A stretch of DNA of 64,000 bases, taken from NCBI RefSeq assembly GCF_019219825.1, contig NZ_JAHUXH010000005.1, forward strand, positions 248,001 through 312,000. Reading direction: 5' to 3'. The notes under the pieces were generated by a model that saw nothing but the letters and a program-made list of their open reading frames with translations, was not told where the DNA came from and ran no database searches. A program made the translations under genes and the position numbers. This document shows positions 45,064-53,076 of this stretch, piece by piece; the stretch's first letter is position 1, and the number at the start of each line of letters is the position of its first letter. The DNA is from Streptomyces sp. TRM70350. GTDB lineage: Bacteria > Actinomycetota > Actinomycetes > Streptomycetales > Streptomycetaceae.

Positions 45064-46440
45064 ATGGAAACCTCGACCTTGGAAGCAATGAGGACCGCCC
45101 TGCGCGGGCCGGTCACCGGGCCCCAGGACCCCGACTACGACCAGGCCCGCAAGATCTACAACGCGATGATCGACAAGCGTCCGGCCGCCATCGCCCGCTG
45201 TGTCGACGCCGGGGACGTCATGGCCGCCATACGCCTCGTCCGCGAGCAGGGGCGGGAACTGGCCGTCCGTGGAGGGGGGCACAGCGGCCCCGGTCTGTGT
45301 CTGGTGGACGGCGGTGTCACCATCGACCTGTCCCCGATGCGGTCGGTGCGGGTCGACCCCGCCGCCAGGACCGCACAGGTCGGCGGTGGGGCCCAGCTCG
45401 GCGACCTCGATCACGCCACCCACGCCTTCGGACTCGCGACGCCCTCGGGCATCATCTCCATGACCGGCGTCGGGGGCCTGACGCTGGGCGGCGGCCATGG
45501 CTACCTCACGCGCAAGTACGGCCTGGCGGTGGACAATCTGCTCGCGGCGGACGTCGTGCTGGCCGACGGCAGCTTCGTCACCGCGAACGAGACCGAGCAC
45601 CCGGACCTCTTCTGGGCCCTGCGCGGAGGCGGCGGCAACTTCGGGGTCGTGACCTCGTTCACCTATCGCCTCCACCCGGTGGACACGATCGGGTTCGGGG
45701 TGACCGTATGGCCGGTCGACCGTGCCCGCGAGGTGCTGACCTGGTACCGCGACTTCCTTCCGCAGGCACCGGAGGACGTCTACGGCTTCTTCGCCCTCTT
45801 CACCATTCCGCCCGCGCCGCCCTTCCCGGAGGAGATCCACCACCAGAAGGTGTGCGGCGTCGTGTGGTGTCACACCGGTGACCTCGGCGGCTTCGAGGAG
45901 GACCTCACGGCGGTGCAGCAGCCGGGGCCTCCTGCCTTCCACTTCACGTCACCGATGCCGTATCCCGTGCTGCAAACCGCCTTCGACGAACTGATCCCCA
46001 CCGGGTACCAGTGGTACTGGCGCGGCGACTTCTTCGACAGCATTCCGGATCCCGCCGTCGACGTGCATGCCGAGTACGGTGAGAACCTTCCCACTCCGCT
46101 GTCGCTGATGCACCTGTACCCGGTGGACGGTGCCGCCCACCGAGTGGGCCCCGACGACACCGCCTGGGGTTACCGGGACGCCGTCTGGTCCGGCGTCTTC
46201 GCCGGTGTCGATCCCGACCCTGCCCAGGCCGGGACCATCAGGCGGTGGTGTGTCGACTACTGGGAGGAGATGCACCCGTACTCCATGGGCGGCTCCTATG
46301 TGAACTTCCTCGGCGAGGACGAGGACCCGGGGCGCGTCCGGGCCACGTACCGCGACCACTACGACCGTCTCGCGCAGGTCAAGCGGACGTACGACCCGGA
46401 CAACGTCTTCCACGCCAACCAGAACATCAGGCCGGCTTGA
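45064..46440 (+). CDS. FAD-linked oxidase (berberine-bridge-enzyme/PCMH type)
   Basis: A 458-residue flavoenzyme. The PCMH FAD domain has AVRGGGHSGPGLCLVDGGVTIDLS (His for the 8-alpha-histidyl FAD bond near residue 72), GGGAQLGDLDHATHAFGLATPSG, GVGGLTLGGGHGYLTRKYGL and LRGGGGNFGVVTSF. The BBE domain at the end has YVNFLGEDEDPGRVRATY and VKRTYDPDNVFHANQNI. No second Cys linkage is seen in the usual place. Such enzymes oxidise sugars, alcohols or natural-product scaffolds with oxygen. GGAG precedes the ATG at good spacing. Confidence 0.92.
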   Translation: METSTLEAMRTALRGPVTGPQDPDYDQARKIYNAMIDKRPAAIARCVDAGDVMAAIRLVREQGRELAVRGGGHSGPGLCLVDGGVTIDLSPMRSVRVDPAARTAQVGGGAQLGDLDHATHAFGLATPSGIISMTGVGGLTLGGGHGYLTRKYGLAVDNLLAADVVLADGSFVTANETEHPDLFWALRGGGGNFGVVTSFTYRLHPVDTIGFGVTVWPVDRAREVLTWYRDFLPQAPEDVYGFFALFTIPPAPPFPEEIHHQKVCGVVWCHTGDLGGFEEDLTAVQQPGPPAFHFTSPMPYPVLQTAFDELIPTGYQWYWRGDFFDSIPDPAVDVHAEYGENLPTPLSLMHLYPVDGAAHRVGPDDTAWGYRDAVWSGVFAGVDPDPAQAGTIRRWCVDYWEEMHPYSMGGSYVNFLGEDEDPGRVRATYRDHYDRLAQVKRTYDPDNVFHANQNIRPA

Positions 46441-46534
46441 CAGGCGGGCGCCGGGTGACCTGTCGTCGCCGGTGACCGCGGGCGCCCACGACCGGAAACG
46501 CTCGTCGCGCACCGCGACAGCTAGGATCCGGGCC

Positions 46535-47479
46535 ATGGCCCTGACGGTGAAGGACGTGGACCGGTTCGAAGCCTCCAGGCCTCGCCTGGAGGCCATCGCC
46601 TACCGCCTCCTCGGCTCCGCGAGCGAGGCCGAGGACGCCGTGCAGGAGACGTTCCTGCGCTGGCAGGCCGCCGACGTCGACCGCATCGGGGTCCCCGAGG
46701 CCTGGCTGACGAAGGTTCTCACCAACCTGTGCCTCAACCAGCTCACCTCGGCCCGCGCCCGGCGCGAGACCTATGTCGGCCAATGGCTCCCCGAGCCGCT
46801 GCTCGCCGGGGACCCGATGCTCGGCCCGGCCGACACCGCCGAACAGCGCGAGTCGGTCTCGTACGCGGTCCTCGCCCTGCTGGAGCGCCTCTCCCCGGCC
46901 GAGCGGGCGGTGTACGTGCTGCGGGAGGCCTTCGACTACCCGCACCGGGAGATCGCCGAGGTCCTCGACATCACCGAGGCCGCCAGTCAGCAGATCCTCC
47001 ACCGTGCCAAGAAGCACATCGCGGCCGGAAAGCCCCGCGTCGAGATCGACGAGGCCGCCGCCCGGCGGGTCGTCGAGGAGTTCCTCGCGGCCGCCACCAC
47101 CGGCCGGACCGAGCCGCTCGTGCGGCTGCTCACCCAGGACGCCGTCTCCATCGGCGACGGCGGCGGGAAGGTCCCGGCCCGCGCCAAGGCGTTCGAGGGC
47201 GCCCTCGCGGTCGCGAAGTTCATGCGGGGCCTGTTCAAACCCGGCAAGGCCAAGCGCGACCTGGTGGGCGGCTCGGCCGAGGTCTACGCCACGACCGCCA
47301 ATGGTGACCCCGCCGTCGTGGCGGTCGTCGACGGCCGGGTCGTCGGCGTCATGTGCCTGGAGGTCACCGCCGAGGGCATCGCCGCGTTCCGCAACCAGGT
47401 CAACCCCGACAAGCTCGAACGCGCGACCCGGCGGTGGGCGGCCACCGACCACGGCGAACCGCTGCTCATCGCCTTCTGA
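46535..47479 (+). CDS. ECF41-family sigma factor
   Basis: A 314-residue ECF sigma factor. Region 2 is ASRPRLEAIAYRLLGSASEAEDAVQETFLRW; region 4 is LSPAERAVYVLREAFDYPHREIAEVLDITEAASQQILHRAKKHI. A SnoaL-like C-terminal extension of about 110 residues carries the ECF41 signatures WLPEP, DGGGK and NPDKL. This extension controls activity in place of an anti-sigma factor. ECF41 genes sit next to oxidoreductase genes that they transcribe; here an FAD oxidase lies before and an NAD(P)/FAD oxidoreductase after. Confidence 0.95.
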   Translation: MALTVKDVDRFEASRPRLEAIAYRLLGSASEAEDAVQETFLRWQAADVDRIGVPEAWLTKVLTNLCLNQLTSARARRETYVGQWLPEPLLAGDPMLGPADTAEQRESVSYAVLALLERLSPAERAVYVLREAFDYPHREIAEVLDITEAASQQILHRAKKHIAAGKPRVEIDEAAARRVVEEFLAAATTGRTEPLVRLLTQDAVSIGDGGGKVPARAKAFEGALAVAKFMRGLFKPGKAKRDLVGGSAEVYATTANGDPAVVAVVDGRVVGVMCLEVTAEGIAAFRNQVNPDKLERATRRWAATDHGEPLLIAF

Positions 47480-47480
47480 C

Positions 47481-47506
47481 CGCGATGTGAGCTGCTTCAC
47501 ATCGCG
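47481..47506. promoter_or_regulatory. Perfect CRP-like palindrome upstream of the oxidoreductase
   Basis: CGCGATGTGA (47481-47490) and TCACATCGCG (47497-47506) form a perfect 10-base inverted repeat with six-base spacer. The core TGTGA-N6-TCACA is the classic CRP/FNR-family site. It begins two bases after the sigma-factor stop. It could also act as a weak terminator, but no T-run follows. Confidence 0.6.
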
Positions 47507-47510
47507 TTCC

Positions 47511-47537
47511 TGTCAGGGATCGGCGGGCTGCCCTGTT
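47511..47537 (+). promoter_or_regulatory. ECF-type promoter candidate upstream of the oxidoreductase
   Basis: TGTCAGGG (47511-47518), a 16-base spacer and GTT (47535-47537) lie 36 bases before the ATG. It matches the box at 45017. It is placed directly next to the CRP-like palindrome. Confidence 0.45.
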
Positions 47538-47572
47538 CAAGGGGCGACCCCGCTCAAGACAGGAGTACGGAC

Positions 47573-48760
47573 ATGCAGCACCGCATCGTCGTCCTCGGAG
47601 CCGGATACACCGGAGCCGTCGCCGCCGGACGCCTCGCCAAGCGGCTGCGCCGCGAAGACGCCGCCATCACCCTCGTGAACGCCGAGCCCGACTTCGTCGA
47701 GCGCGTCCGGATGCACCAGCTGGCGACCGGCCAGGACCTCAGGCCCAGGCCCCTGGACGGGATGTTCGCGGGCAGCGGCGTCCAGCTGCGGCTCGGGCAG
47801 GTCACCGGCGTCGACGTCGACCGCGGAGCCGTCGCCGTCATCGACGCGAACGGCACGGAGGAGCTGGAGTACGACACCCTGGTGTACGCCCTCGGCAGCG
47901 GCTGGAACAGCCAGGGCGTCCCCGGCACCACCGAGCACGCCCACGAGATCGCCAGTCGCCCCGGAGCGCTGCGGCTGCGCGACCGCCTGGCCGGCCTGGA
48001 CGCGGGACAGCCCGTGGTGGTGGTCGGCGGCGGGCTCACCGGCCTGGAGGCCGCGACGGAGATCGCCGAGGCCCGCCCGGACCTCGATGTCGCCCTCGCC
48101 GCCCGCGGCGGCCTCGGCGACTGGCTCTCGCCGAAGGGCCGCCGCCATCTCCGGCGGGTCTTCGGCAAGCTCGGCATCACCGTGCACGAGCACACCGCCG
48201 TCACCGCGGTCGAGGCCGACCGCGTCAGCACCGCCGACGGCAGGACGGTCCCCGCCGCGGTCACCGTGTGGACCACCGGCTTCGCCGTCCACTCGATCGC
48301 GAAGGCCACCACCCTGAAGGTCACCGACACGGGCCAGATCGTGGTCGACGGGACGATGCGCTCGCTCTCGCACCCGGACGTGTACGCCATCGGCGACGCG
48401 GCCATGGTGAGGGGCCCCGGCGACAAACCGCTGCGGATGTCGTGCGCCTCGGGCACCCCCACCGCGTGGCAGGGCGCCGACGCCATCGCGGCGCGCCTGA
48501 CCGGCGGCAGGCTCCCGAACGCGCCGCTCCGCTACTTCAACCAGTGCATCTCGCTGGGCCGCAAGGAGGGCCTGATCCAGTACGTCACCGCCGACGACCG
48601 AGCAGTCGGCGCGGCCCTGACCGGCCGACTCGCCGCCGTCTACAAGGAACTGGTCTGCAAGGGCGCGGCCTGGGGCGTCGCCAACCCGACCCTCGGGATG
48701 CCGACCCGGCGCCGCCGCGTCGTACGGGAACCGGCCCGGGCGGGCGCGACAGCGGCCTGA
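47573..48760 (+). CDS. NAD(P)/FAD-dependent oxidoreductase (NDH-2-like)
   Basis: A 395-residue flavoprotein of the pyridine-nucleotide disulfide oxidoreductase fold. The FAD site is RIVVLGAGYTGAVAAGRLA, the NAD(P)H site VVVVGGGLTGLEAATEIAEA, and the second FAD contact HPDVYAIGDAAM. There is no CxxxxC redox disulfide, so it resembles type II NADH dehydrogenase or related ECF41-partner oxidoreductases. It lies immediately downstream of the ECF41 gene, the usual genomic partner position, so ECF41 control is likely. The C-terminus is Arg/Ala-rich. Confidence 0.9.
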   Translation: MQHRIVVLGAGYTGAVAAGRLAKRLRREDAAITLVNAEPDFVERVRMHQLATGQDLRPRPLDGMFAGSGVQLRLGQVTGVDVDRGAVAVIDANGTEELEYDTLVYALGSGWNSQGVPGTTEHAHEIASRPGALRLRDRLAGLDAGQPVVVVGGGLTGLEAATEIAEARPDLDVALAARGGLGDWLSPKGRRHLRRVFGKLGITVHEHTAVTAVEADRVSTADGRTVPAAVTVWTTGFAVHSIAKATTLKVTDTGQIVVDGTMRSLSHPDVYAIGDAAMVRGPGDKPLRMSCASGTPTAWQGADAIAARLTGGRLPNAPLRYFNQCISLGRKEGLIQYVTADDRAVGAALTGRLAAVYKELVCKGAAWGVANPTLGMPTRRRRVVREPARAGATAA

Positions 48761-48788
48761 CCGCGCAGGCGCATCCCCGCCCCGGGCC

Positions 48789-49169
48789 TCACTGGTCCGA
48801 GTAGCCGATGTCCCCGATGGTCCAGGCGCTCACGTCCTTCAGCGCGACGCGGTACATGCCGCCCGTGTCGGGGATGCCGAAGCTTCCCTGGAGGATCCGG
48901 GCGACGTGGAAGTGCAGGTGTGTGGGATCGTCACCGCGCTCCGGCTGGTGATCGCCGCCGCCCTGGGGCGTGGCGAACGCGGCGGCGAACTGCCCCAGGT
49001 GCTCGGAGTCCCGCAGGACCTCGGCCACCCGTTCCTTCCACAGGGCTTCCGGGGCCAGCCGTCCTGTGATGACGGCTCCCGGGACCACCACGGTCAGCGA
49101 CATCCGGCTGCTGCGCTGCGACTCCACCATCGCGGCGATCGCGACGAGGAGGTCGTCAGGGTGCTTCAT
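48789..49169 (-). CDS. Conserved hypothetical, possibly GvpU-like
   Basis: A 126-residue protein: DDLLVAIAAMVESQRSSRMSLTVVVPGAVITGRLAPEALWKERVAEVL, THLHFHVARILQGSFGIPDTGGMYRVALKDVSAWTIGDIGYSDQ. I associate this pattern with Streptomyces proteins labelled gas vesicle accessory protein GvpU, but no gas vesicle genes are in the window and the match is from memory. The ATG at 49169 has CTGAGGCATG only, a weak site. It lies downstream of the SCO5918-family gene on the same strand. Confidence 0.6.
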   Translation of the reverse strand: MKHPDDLLVAIAAMVESQRSSRMSLTVVVPGAVITGRLAPEALWKERVAEVLRDSEHLGQFAAAFATPQGGGDHQPERGDDPTHLHFHVARILQGSFGIPDTGGMYRVALKDVSAWTIGDIGYSDQ

Positions 49170-49223
49170 GCCTCAGGAGCCTAGCCCGTCGACGGGTGTC
49201 GGTGTGCGGCAGGGACCAACGCG

Positions 49224-49511
49224 TCACCAGCCCGGCGCACCTTCGTCGACTCGCGTGTTCCTGGCCGGTGTGGCCGCAGGCGCCTCGTGGCAGGCGAAGC
49301 CGAGTCGGGTCAGCGCACGGCGCATCTCACCCGAGGTGAAGTCGCGGCGGTCCTGCCTGGTGATCACTTCCCCGACCTGCATCACGGGGTAGACGCGGCG
49401 GCCGATGGTCACGGCGACGCCGGTGACGGGTTCGGGCGTGATGCCGCTCATCGACTGCTCGACCTCGCTCTTGATCAGGTCGAAGGGGAAATGGGCGATG
49501 ACACAGCGCAT
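49224..49511 (-). CDS. SCO5918 family protein
   Basis: A 95-residue protein with the family's fixed opening, MRCVIAHFPFDLIKSEVEQSM, then IKPEPVTG-like ITPEPVTGVAVTIGRRVYPVMQVGEVITRQDRRDF and an LTRLGF helix. The ATG at 49511 follows TGGAGG. In Streptomyces these small proteins recur beside cold-shock protein and DEAD-box helicase genes, exactly as here, so an RNA-related or cold-stress function is a fair inference; no biochemical role is known to me. Confidence 0.88.
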   Translation of the reverse strand: MRCVIAHFPFDLIKSEVEQSMSGITPEPVTGVAVTIGRRVYPVMQVGEVITRQDRRDFTSGEMRRALTRLGFACHEAPAATPARNTRVDEGAPGW

Positions 49512-49567
49512 GGATGCCTCCACAGGGTTGGGGGAGAAACACCGGAGGGGCCGACCGCGCACGGCGG

Positions 49568-49993
49568 TCAGTACGTGTGGGCGGTCAGTCCGTCCAGACC
49601 GAGGACGCCCAGGGCGTAGCCGTGCTCGTCGATCACGGGGGACGCGTCCAGGGTCCGGACCCGCATGGCGGCTTCCGCCTCGCTGAGCACGGCCACGGAC
49701 GAGGTGAACGGTCCGCGGTCGAGCGGGATGTCCCGCAGCCGTGTCCGGTCGCTGTACCACGCGCCGCCGCGGTGTGCGGAGAGCTGGGCCCGGGTGACCA
49801 GTCCCGCGCACCGCCCGTCCGCGTCCTGGAGGAGCAGGTGCGGGACGCGGGCACCGATGAGCACGGACAGGGCCACGTCGACGGTCATGTGGTCGTCCAC
49901 CTGGGGCCCGGGAGCGTGCATGGCGTCACCGGCGGTCAGACCGGTGCCGTCGGCGCTCCGGGCCTGCCGTGTGCGCGGCGGAATCGGCGTCAA
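49568..49993 (-). CDS. CBS domain protein
   Basis: A 141-residue protein made of one CBS pair: AGDAMHAPGPQVDDHMTVDVALSVLIGARVPHLLLQDADGRCAGLVTRAQL, then FTSSVAVLSEAEAAMRVRTLDASPVIDEHGYALGVLGLDGL. CBS pairs bind adenine nucleotides and report energy state. The start is TTG 49993, supported by GAGGAGA six bases upstream. It lies 78 bases after the helicase gene in the same direction, probably in the cold-shock transcript. Confidence 0.85.
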   Translation of the reverse strand: MTPIPPRTRQARSADGTGLTAGDAMHAPGPQVDDHMTVDVALSVLIGARVPHLLLQDADGRCAGLVTRAQLSAHRGGAWYSDRTRLRDIPLDRGPFTSSVAVLSEAEAAMRVRTLDASPVIDEHGYALGVLGLDGLTAHTY

Positions 49994-50071
49994 GGGCTTC
50001 TCCTCTTCGTCGGGGCGGGCAGGCCGAGCGACGGCTCGTCCGACCGCTGGGAGCGCGTCCCGGGGCCTGGC

Positions 50072-51565
50072 TTACGGGTTGTTCCTCGGGGTGGAGCGGC
50101 GGGTTCGCGCGGTGGTACGTCCGCCTGCGCCACGGGGGGCTCCCCGTCCGCTCCCGCCACGGCCGGTGCCGCGCCCCCTCCGGCCACCACCGGCGGATCC
50201 CGTGCGCTCGCTCTGCTCGGCGACCGGCGAGGTGAGGGTGACGGGTACGCCGGAGGGCGTCTGGGCGCCGGTGATGCGTTGCAGTTCGGACTCGCCCGGG
50301 CGGATCCGGACGGATCGCGGCGTGATGCCGGCGTCGGCCATCAGGCGGTCCATCGCGCGACGCTGGTGCGGCAGGACGAGGGTGACGACGGTGCCGGACT
50401 CGCCGGCGCGGGCGGTACGGCCGCCGCGGTGCAGGTAGTCCTTGTGATCGCCGGGAGGGTCGACGTTCACGACGAGGTCGAGGTCGTCGACGTGGATCCC
50501 GCGGGCGGCGACGTTGGTGGCCACCAGGACCGTGACGTGGCCGTCCTTGAAGTGGGCGAGGGTCCGGTTGCGCTGCGGCTGGGACTTGCCGCCGTGCAGG
50601 GCCGAGGCACGCACACCGACGGACAGCAGGTGCTTGGCCAGCCGGTCGACCGCGTGCTTGGTGTCCAGGAACATGATCACTCGCCCGTCGCGGGCGGCGA
50701 TCTCGGTCGCGGTGGCGTGCTTGTCGGCGTCGTGCACGTGCAGCAGATGGTGCTCCATGGTGCTGACGGCACCCGCGGACGGGTCGACCGAGTGGACCAC
50801 GGGGTCGTGGAGGTAGCGGCGTACCAGGAGGTCGATGTTGCGGTCCAGGGTGGCCGAGAACAGCAGCCGCTGGCCGCCGGGCCCGACTTGGTCGAGCAGC
50901 GCGGTCACCTGGGGCATGAAGCCCATGTCGGCCATCTGGTCGGCTTCGTCCAGGACGGTGACGGCGACCTGGTCCAGTCGGCAGTCGCCCCGTTCGATGA
51001 GGTCCTTGAGGCGGCCGGGGGTCGCGATGACGACCTCGGCTCCGCCGCGCAGCGCACTCGCCTGGCGGCCGATGGACATGCCACCCACCACGGTGGTGAG
51101 CCGCAGCCGCAGGGCGCGGGCGTAGGGGGCGAGCGCGTCGGTGACCTGCTGGGCCAGTTCCCGGGTGGGTACGAGGACGAGAGCGAGGGGCTGTCGGGGC
51201 TGGGCCCGTTGCCCGTTCAGCCGGGCCAGCACGGGCAGGCCGAAGGCGAGCGTCTTGCCCGAGCCCGTGCGCCCCCGGCCCAGCACGTCCCGTCCGGCCA
51301 GCGCGTTCGGCAGCGTGGCCGCCTGGATCGGGAAGGGCACGGTGACGCCCTCGGCGTCGAGCGCGGCGAGCAGATGGTCGGGCATGTCCAGTTCGGCGAA
51401 CGTGCCGACCGCCGGCAGCGGCTCCGTGAGGGTGACCGGCAGGGTGAACTCCTGTGGGCGCGCCGTGGAGCGTGCTCCGGGGCCGCTCCGGCGCCCGGTG
51501 GCCGGGCGAGGGCTGTGTGCACGGAAGCGGCCGGAGCTGCCGCCGGTACGACGGGTGCGGTTCAT
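50072..51565 (-). CDS. DEAD-box ATP-dependent RNA helicase
   Basis: A 497-residue RNA helicase. Motifs are FPIQAATLPNALAGRD (Q), GRTGSGKT (I), VPTRELAQQ (Ia), TPGRL, VLDEADQM (II), FSATL (III), VLVATNVAARGIHVDDL and HRGGRTARAG (VI). N- and C-terminal tails are Arg/Gly-rich (GRGTGRGGSGRGAPRG) and should bind RNA. It unwinds structured RNA, useful in the cold. GAGGAAGG precedes the ATG at 51565. It lies downstream of the cold-shock gene, separated by an intrinsic terminator, so expression may depend on readthrough. Confidence 0.96.
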   Translation of the reverse strand: MNRTRRTGGSSGRFRAHSPRPATGRRSGPGARSTARPQEFTLPVTLTEPLPAVGTFAELDMPDHLLAALDAEGVTVPFPIQAATLPNALAGRDVLGRGRTGSGKTLAFGLPVLARLNGQRAQPRQPLALVLVPTRELAQQVTDALAPYARALRLRLTTVVGGMSIGRQASALRGGAEVVIATPGRLKDLIERGDCRLDQVAVTVLDEADQMADMGFMPQVTALLDQVGPGGQRLLFSATLDRNIDLLVRRYLHDPVVHSVDPSAGAVSTMEHHLLHVHDADKHATATEIAARDGRVIMFLDTKHAVDRLAKHLLSVGVRASALHGGKSQPQRNRTLAHFKDGHVTVLVATNVAARGIHVDDLDLVVNVDPPGDHKDYLHRGGRTARAGESGTVVTLVLPHQRRAMDRLMADAGITPRSVRIRPGESELQRITGAQTPSGVPVTLTSPVAEQSERTGSAGGGRRGRGTGRGGSGRGAPRGAGGRTTARTRRSTPRNNP

Positions 51566-51667
51566 GGAGGAACCTTCCTCGATGCGGCGTATCGAGGAAT
51601 TCCGTCCAGCGGCGGGAGGCCGCATGAGGATTCACAAGAATGAGCCGAAGAAAAGAAGAAAATGCGA

Positions 51668-51698
51668 AAAGGCCCGCACCCCTAGAGTGCGGGCCTTT
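51668..51698 (-). terminator. Intrinsic terminator between csp and helicase
   Basis: AAAGGCCCGCAC (51668-51679) and GTGCGGGCCTTT (51687-51698) form a perfect 12-base stem with a seven-base loop. On the minus strand the hairpin is followed by TTTTCGCATTTTCTTCTTTTC. It should end most csp transcripts and attenuate the helicase gene. Confidence 0.9.
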
Positions 51699-51727
51699 GT
51701 CGAACGGTTCGCGTCAGCGCGTCAGCG

Positions 51728-51931
51728 TCAGGCGGGAACGATGTTCTCGGCCTGCGGGCCCTTCTGGCCCTGCGTGACGTCGAAGGTAACCTTCTGGCCT
51801 TCCTGAAGCTCGCGGAAGCCGCTGGTGGCGATGTTCGAGTAGTGGGCGAACACGTCAGCGCCGCCGCCGTCCTGCTCGATGAAGCCGAAGCCCTTTTCCG
51901 CGTTGAACCACTTCACGGTGCCAGATGCCAT
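51728..51931 (-). CDS. Cold-shock protein (CspA family)
   Basis: A 67-residue single CSD protein: [37 protein letters not shown]1 is KGFGFI and RNP2 is VFAHYS. It binds single-stranded RNA/DNA as an RNA chaperone. AAAGGGAGA precedes the ATG. An AT-rich upstream region suggests a long 5' leader of the kind that stabilises csp mRNAs in the cold. It heads the helicase/CBS/SCO5918 set. Confidence 0.97.
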   Translation of the reverse strand: MASGTVKWFNAEKGFGFIEQDGGGADVFAHYSNIATSGFRELQEGQKVTFDVTQGQKGPQAENIVPA

Positions 51932-52174
51932 ATTGAATCTCCCTTTGGGGCAGTGCCGGACTCCGCACTTTACGGATTCCGAGTCGCCGCTGTGATCACC
52001 CCTCCGGAAAGATCCGGAAAGCTCTGCAAAGAATCAAATCTCCGGCAACCAAAACTGCAACTGCTATCACGTTAACACAGGGACGGGCGGAAGGGCTCAT
52101 GCGTTTCCGGGGTCGCCTTCAGGGTCGTCCGGAATTCTCACCCCGCCGCGACGGGTAATTCTGTATCCGCGGGT
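51932..52174 (-). promoter_or_regulatory. Promoter and probable long leader of csp
   Basis: This 243-base spacer is markedly AT-richer (AATCAAATCTCCGGCAACCAAAACTGCAACTGCTATCACGTTAAC region near 52030-52075) than its surroundings. The minus strand contains a repeated CTTTCCGGA (CTTTCCGGATCTTTCCGGAG) about 90 bases before the start. No known box can be assigned with confidence. Confidence 0.5.
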
Positions 52175-52525
52175 CTAGGTATCCGCGCCGGTATCGACAC
52201 CGTCCTCGTCCAGCTTCCGGCGCATTTCCCGGTTCAGGCGGAGGGCGTCGTCGAGCTGGTCCTCGAGGGAGATGATGCGGCACGCGGCCTCGATGGGGGT
52301 GCCCTGGTCGACGAGTTCACGGGCGCGGGCGGCCATGCGCAACTGGCGGCGGGAGTACCGGCGGTGGCCGCCCTCCGAACGCAGGGGGGTGATCAGGTCG
52401 GCTTCGCCGATGGCGCGGAGGAAGGCGGGGGTGGTGCCGAGGACGTCGGCGGCCCGCCCCATGGTGTAGGCGGGGTAGTCGTCGTCGTCGAGGTTCCCGG
52501 CGACAGGGGTGTTCTCAGCGGGCAT
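52175..52525 (-). CDS. MerR-family regulator
   Basis: A 116-residue protein: YTMGRAADVLGTTPAFLRAIGEADLITPLRSEGGHRRYSRRQLRMAARARELVDQGTPIEAACRIISLEDQLDDALRLNREM. The MerR helix-turn-helix and wing (EGGHRRYS) are clear, followed by a coiled coil; no metal-binding Cys is present. The ATG at 52525 follows GAAGG. It is upstream of csp on the same strand, and small MerR genes recur next to such cold-shock clusters, so it may regulate csp. Confidence 0.88.
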   Translation of the reverse strand: MPAENTPVAGNLDDDDYPAYTMGRAADVLGTTPAFLRAIGEADLITPLRSEGGHRRYSRRQLRMAARARELVDQGTPIEAACRIISLEDQLDDALRLNREMRRKLDEDGVDTGADT

Positions 52526-53076
52526 AGCACCTTCGTTTCGGGGACGCGGCGAGGGGCCCGGGCGTACGCGGCGCCTGTGCTCCGAAAGATCCAGCACCGT
52601 CTGCCTCGTACGACAACCCTAACTCCGGCAGGCCGGAATATGTTGCCCCGCCGTGACAGACTTCCCGCTGCCGGGACAGGCGGGCTGCGAACGGTCACCG
52701 CACGGACGCCGACGAACGGCCGGGCCCCCACGACCGCGAAGAACGTCACATCGGCCAGGACGAGCACCACACCGATGGCCGACAGATGGCCCGCGCGTCC
52801 GCCGCCGCACACGTGGCCATGGCCGGTTCGTCCGTGGGCCGCGCCGCTCCCGGACATCGGCCGCGCGGATCGCGCCCGCTCCGCGCCGGACGGCGTGTCC
52901 GGCGGTACGACGAGCAGTGAGAAGAGGTCCTGACCGCCTCGGGTGACCAGGACGGTGTCGTCGGGCCTGGCTGGACCGATGTGACCGTGGCTGTGCCGCG
53001 CTGACGGTGCATGTGGGGCAGTCGCGCCGCAGAGGGATGCGTGCTGTCCTGGAACCAGCCACAGGAGTACACCCCG
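52526..53076. other. 551-base spacer, no supported gene
   Basis: This lies between the divergent MerR and DUF2182 genes. The minus strand has a long open frame with a hydrophobic stretch (LSAIGVVLVLADVTFFAVVGARP), but it has no start codon with a ribosome binding site and runs on through the DUF2182 gene, so it looks like a shadow or a decayed remnant. Promoters for both flanking genes should be here. Confidence 0.5.

Noticed and set aside
42552..45116. 854-codon open frame opposite the Fe-S protein
   Set aside because: Shadow frame; it reads through the terminator and the 9-base repeats as Asn/Glu repeats.
48789..49169. Gas vesicle cluster
   Set aside because: Only one GvpU-like small protein is seen; no GvpA, GvpF, GvpL or GvpN homologue nearby.
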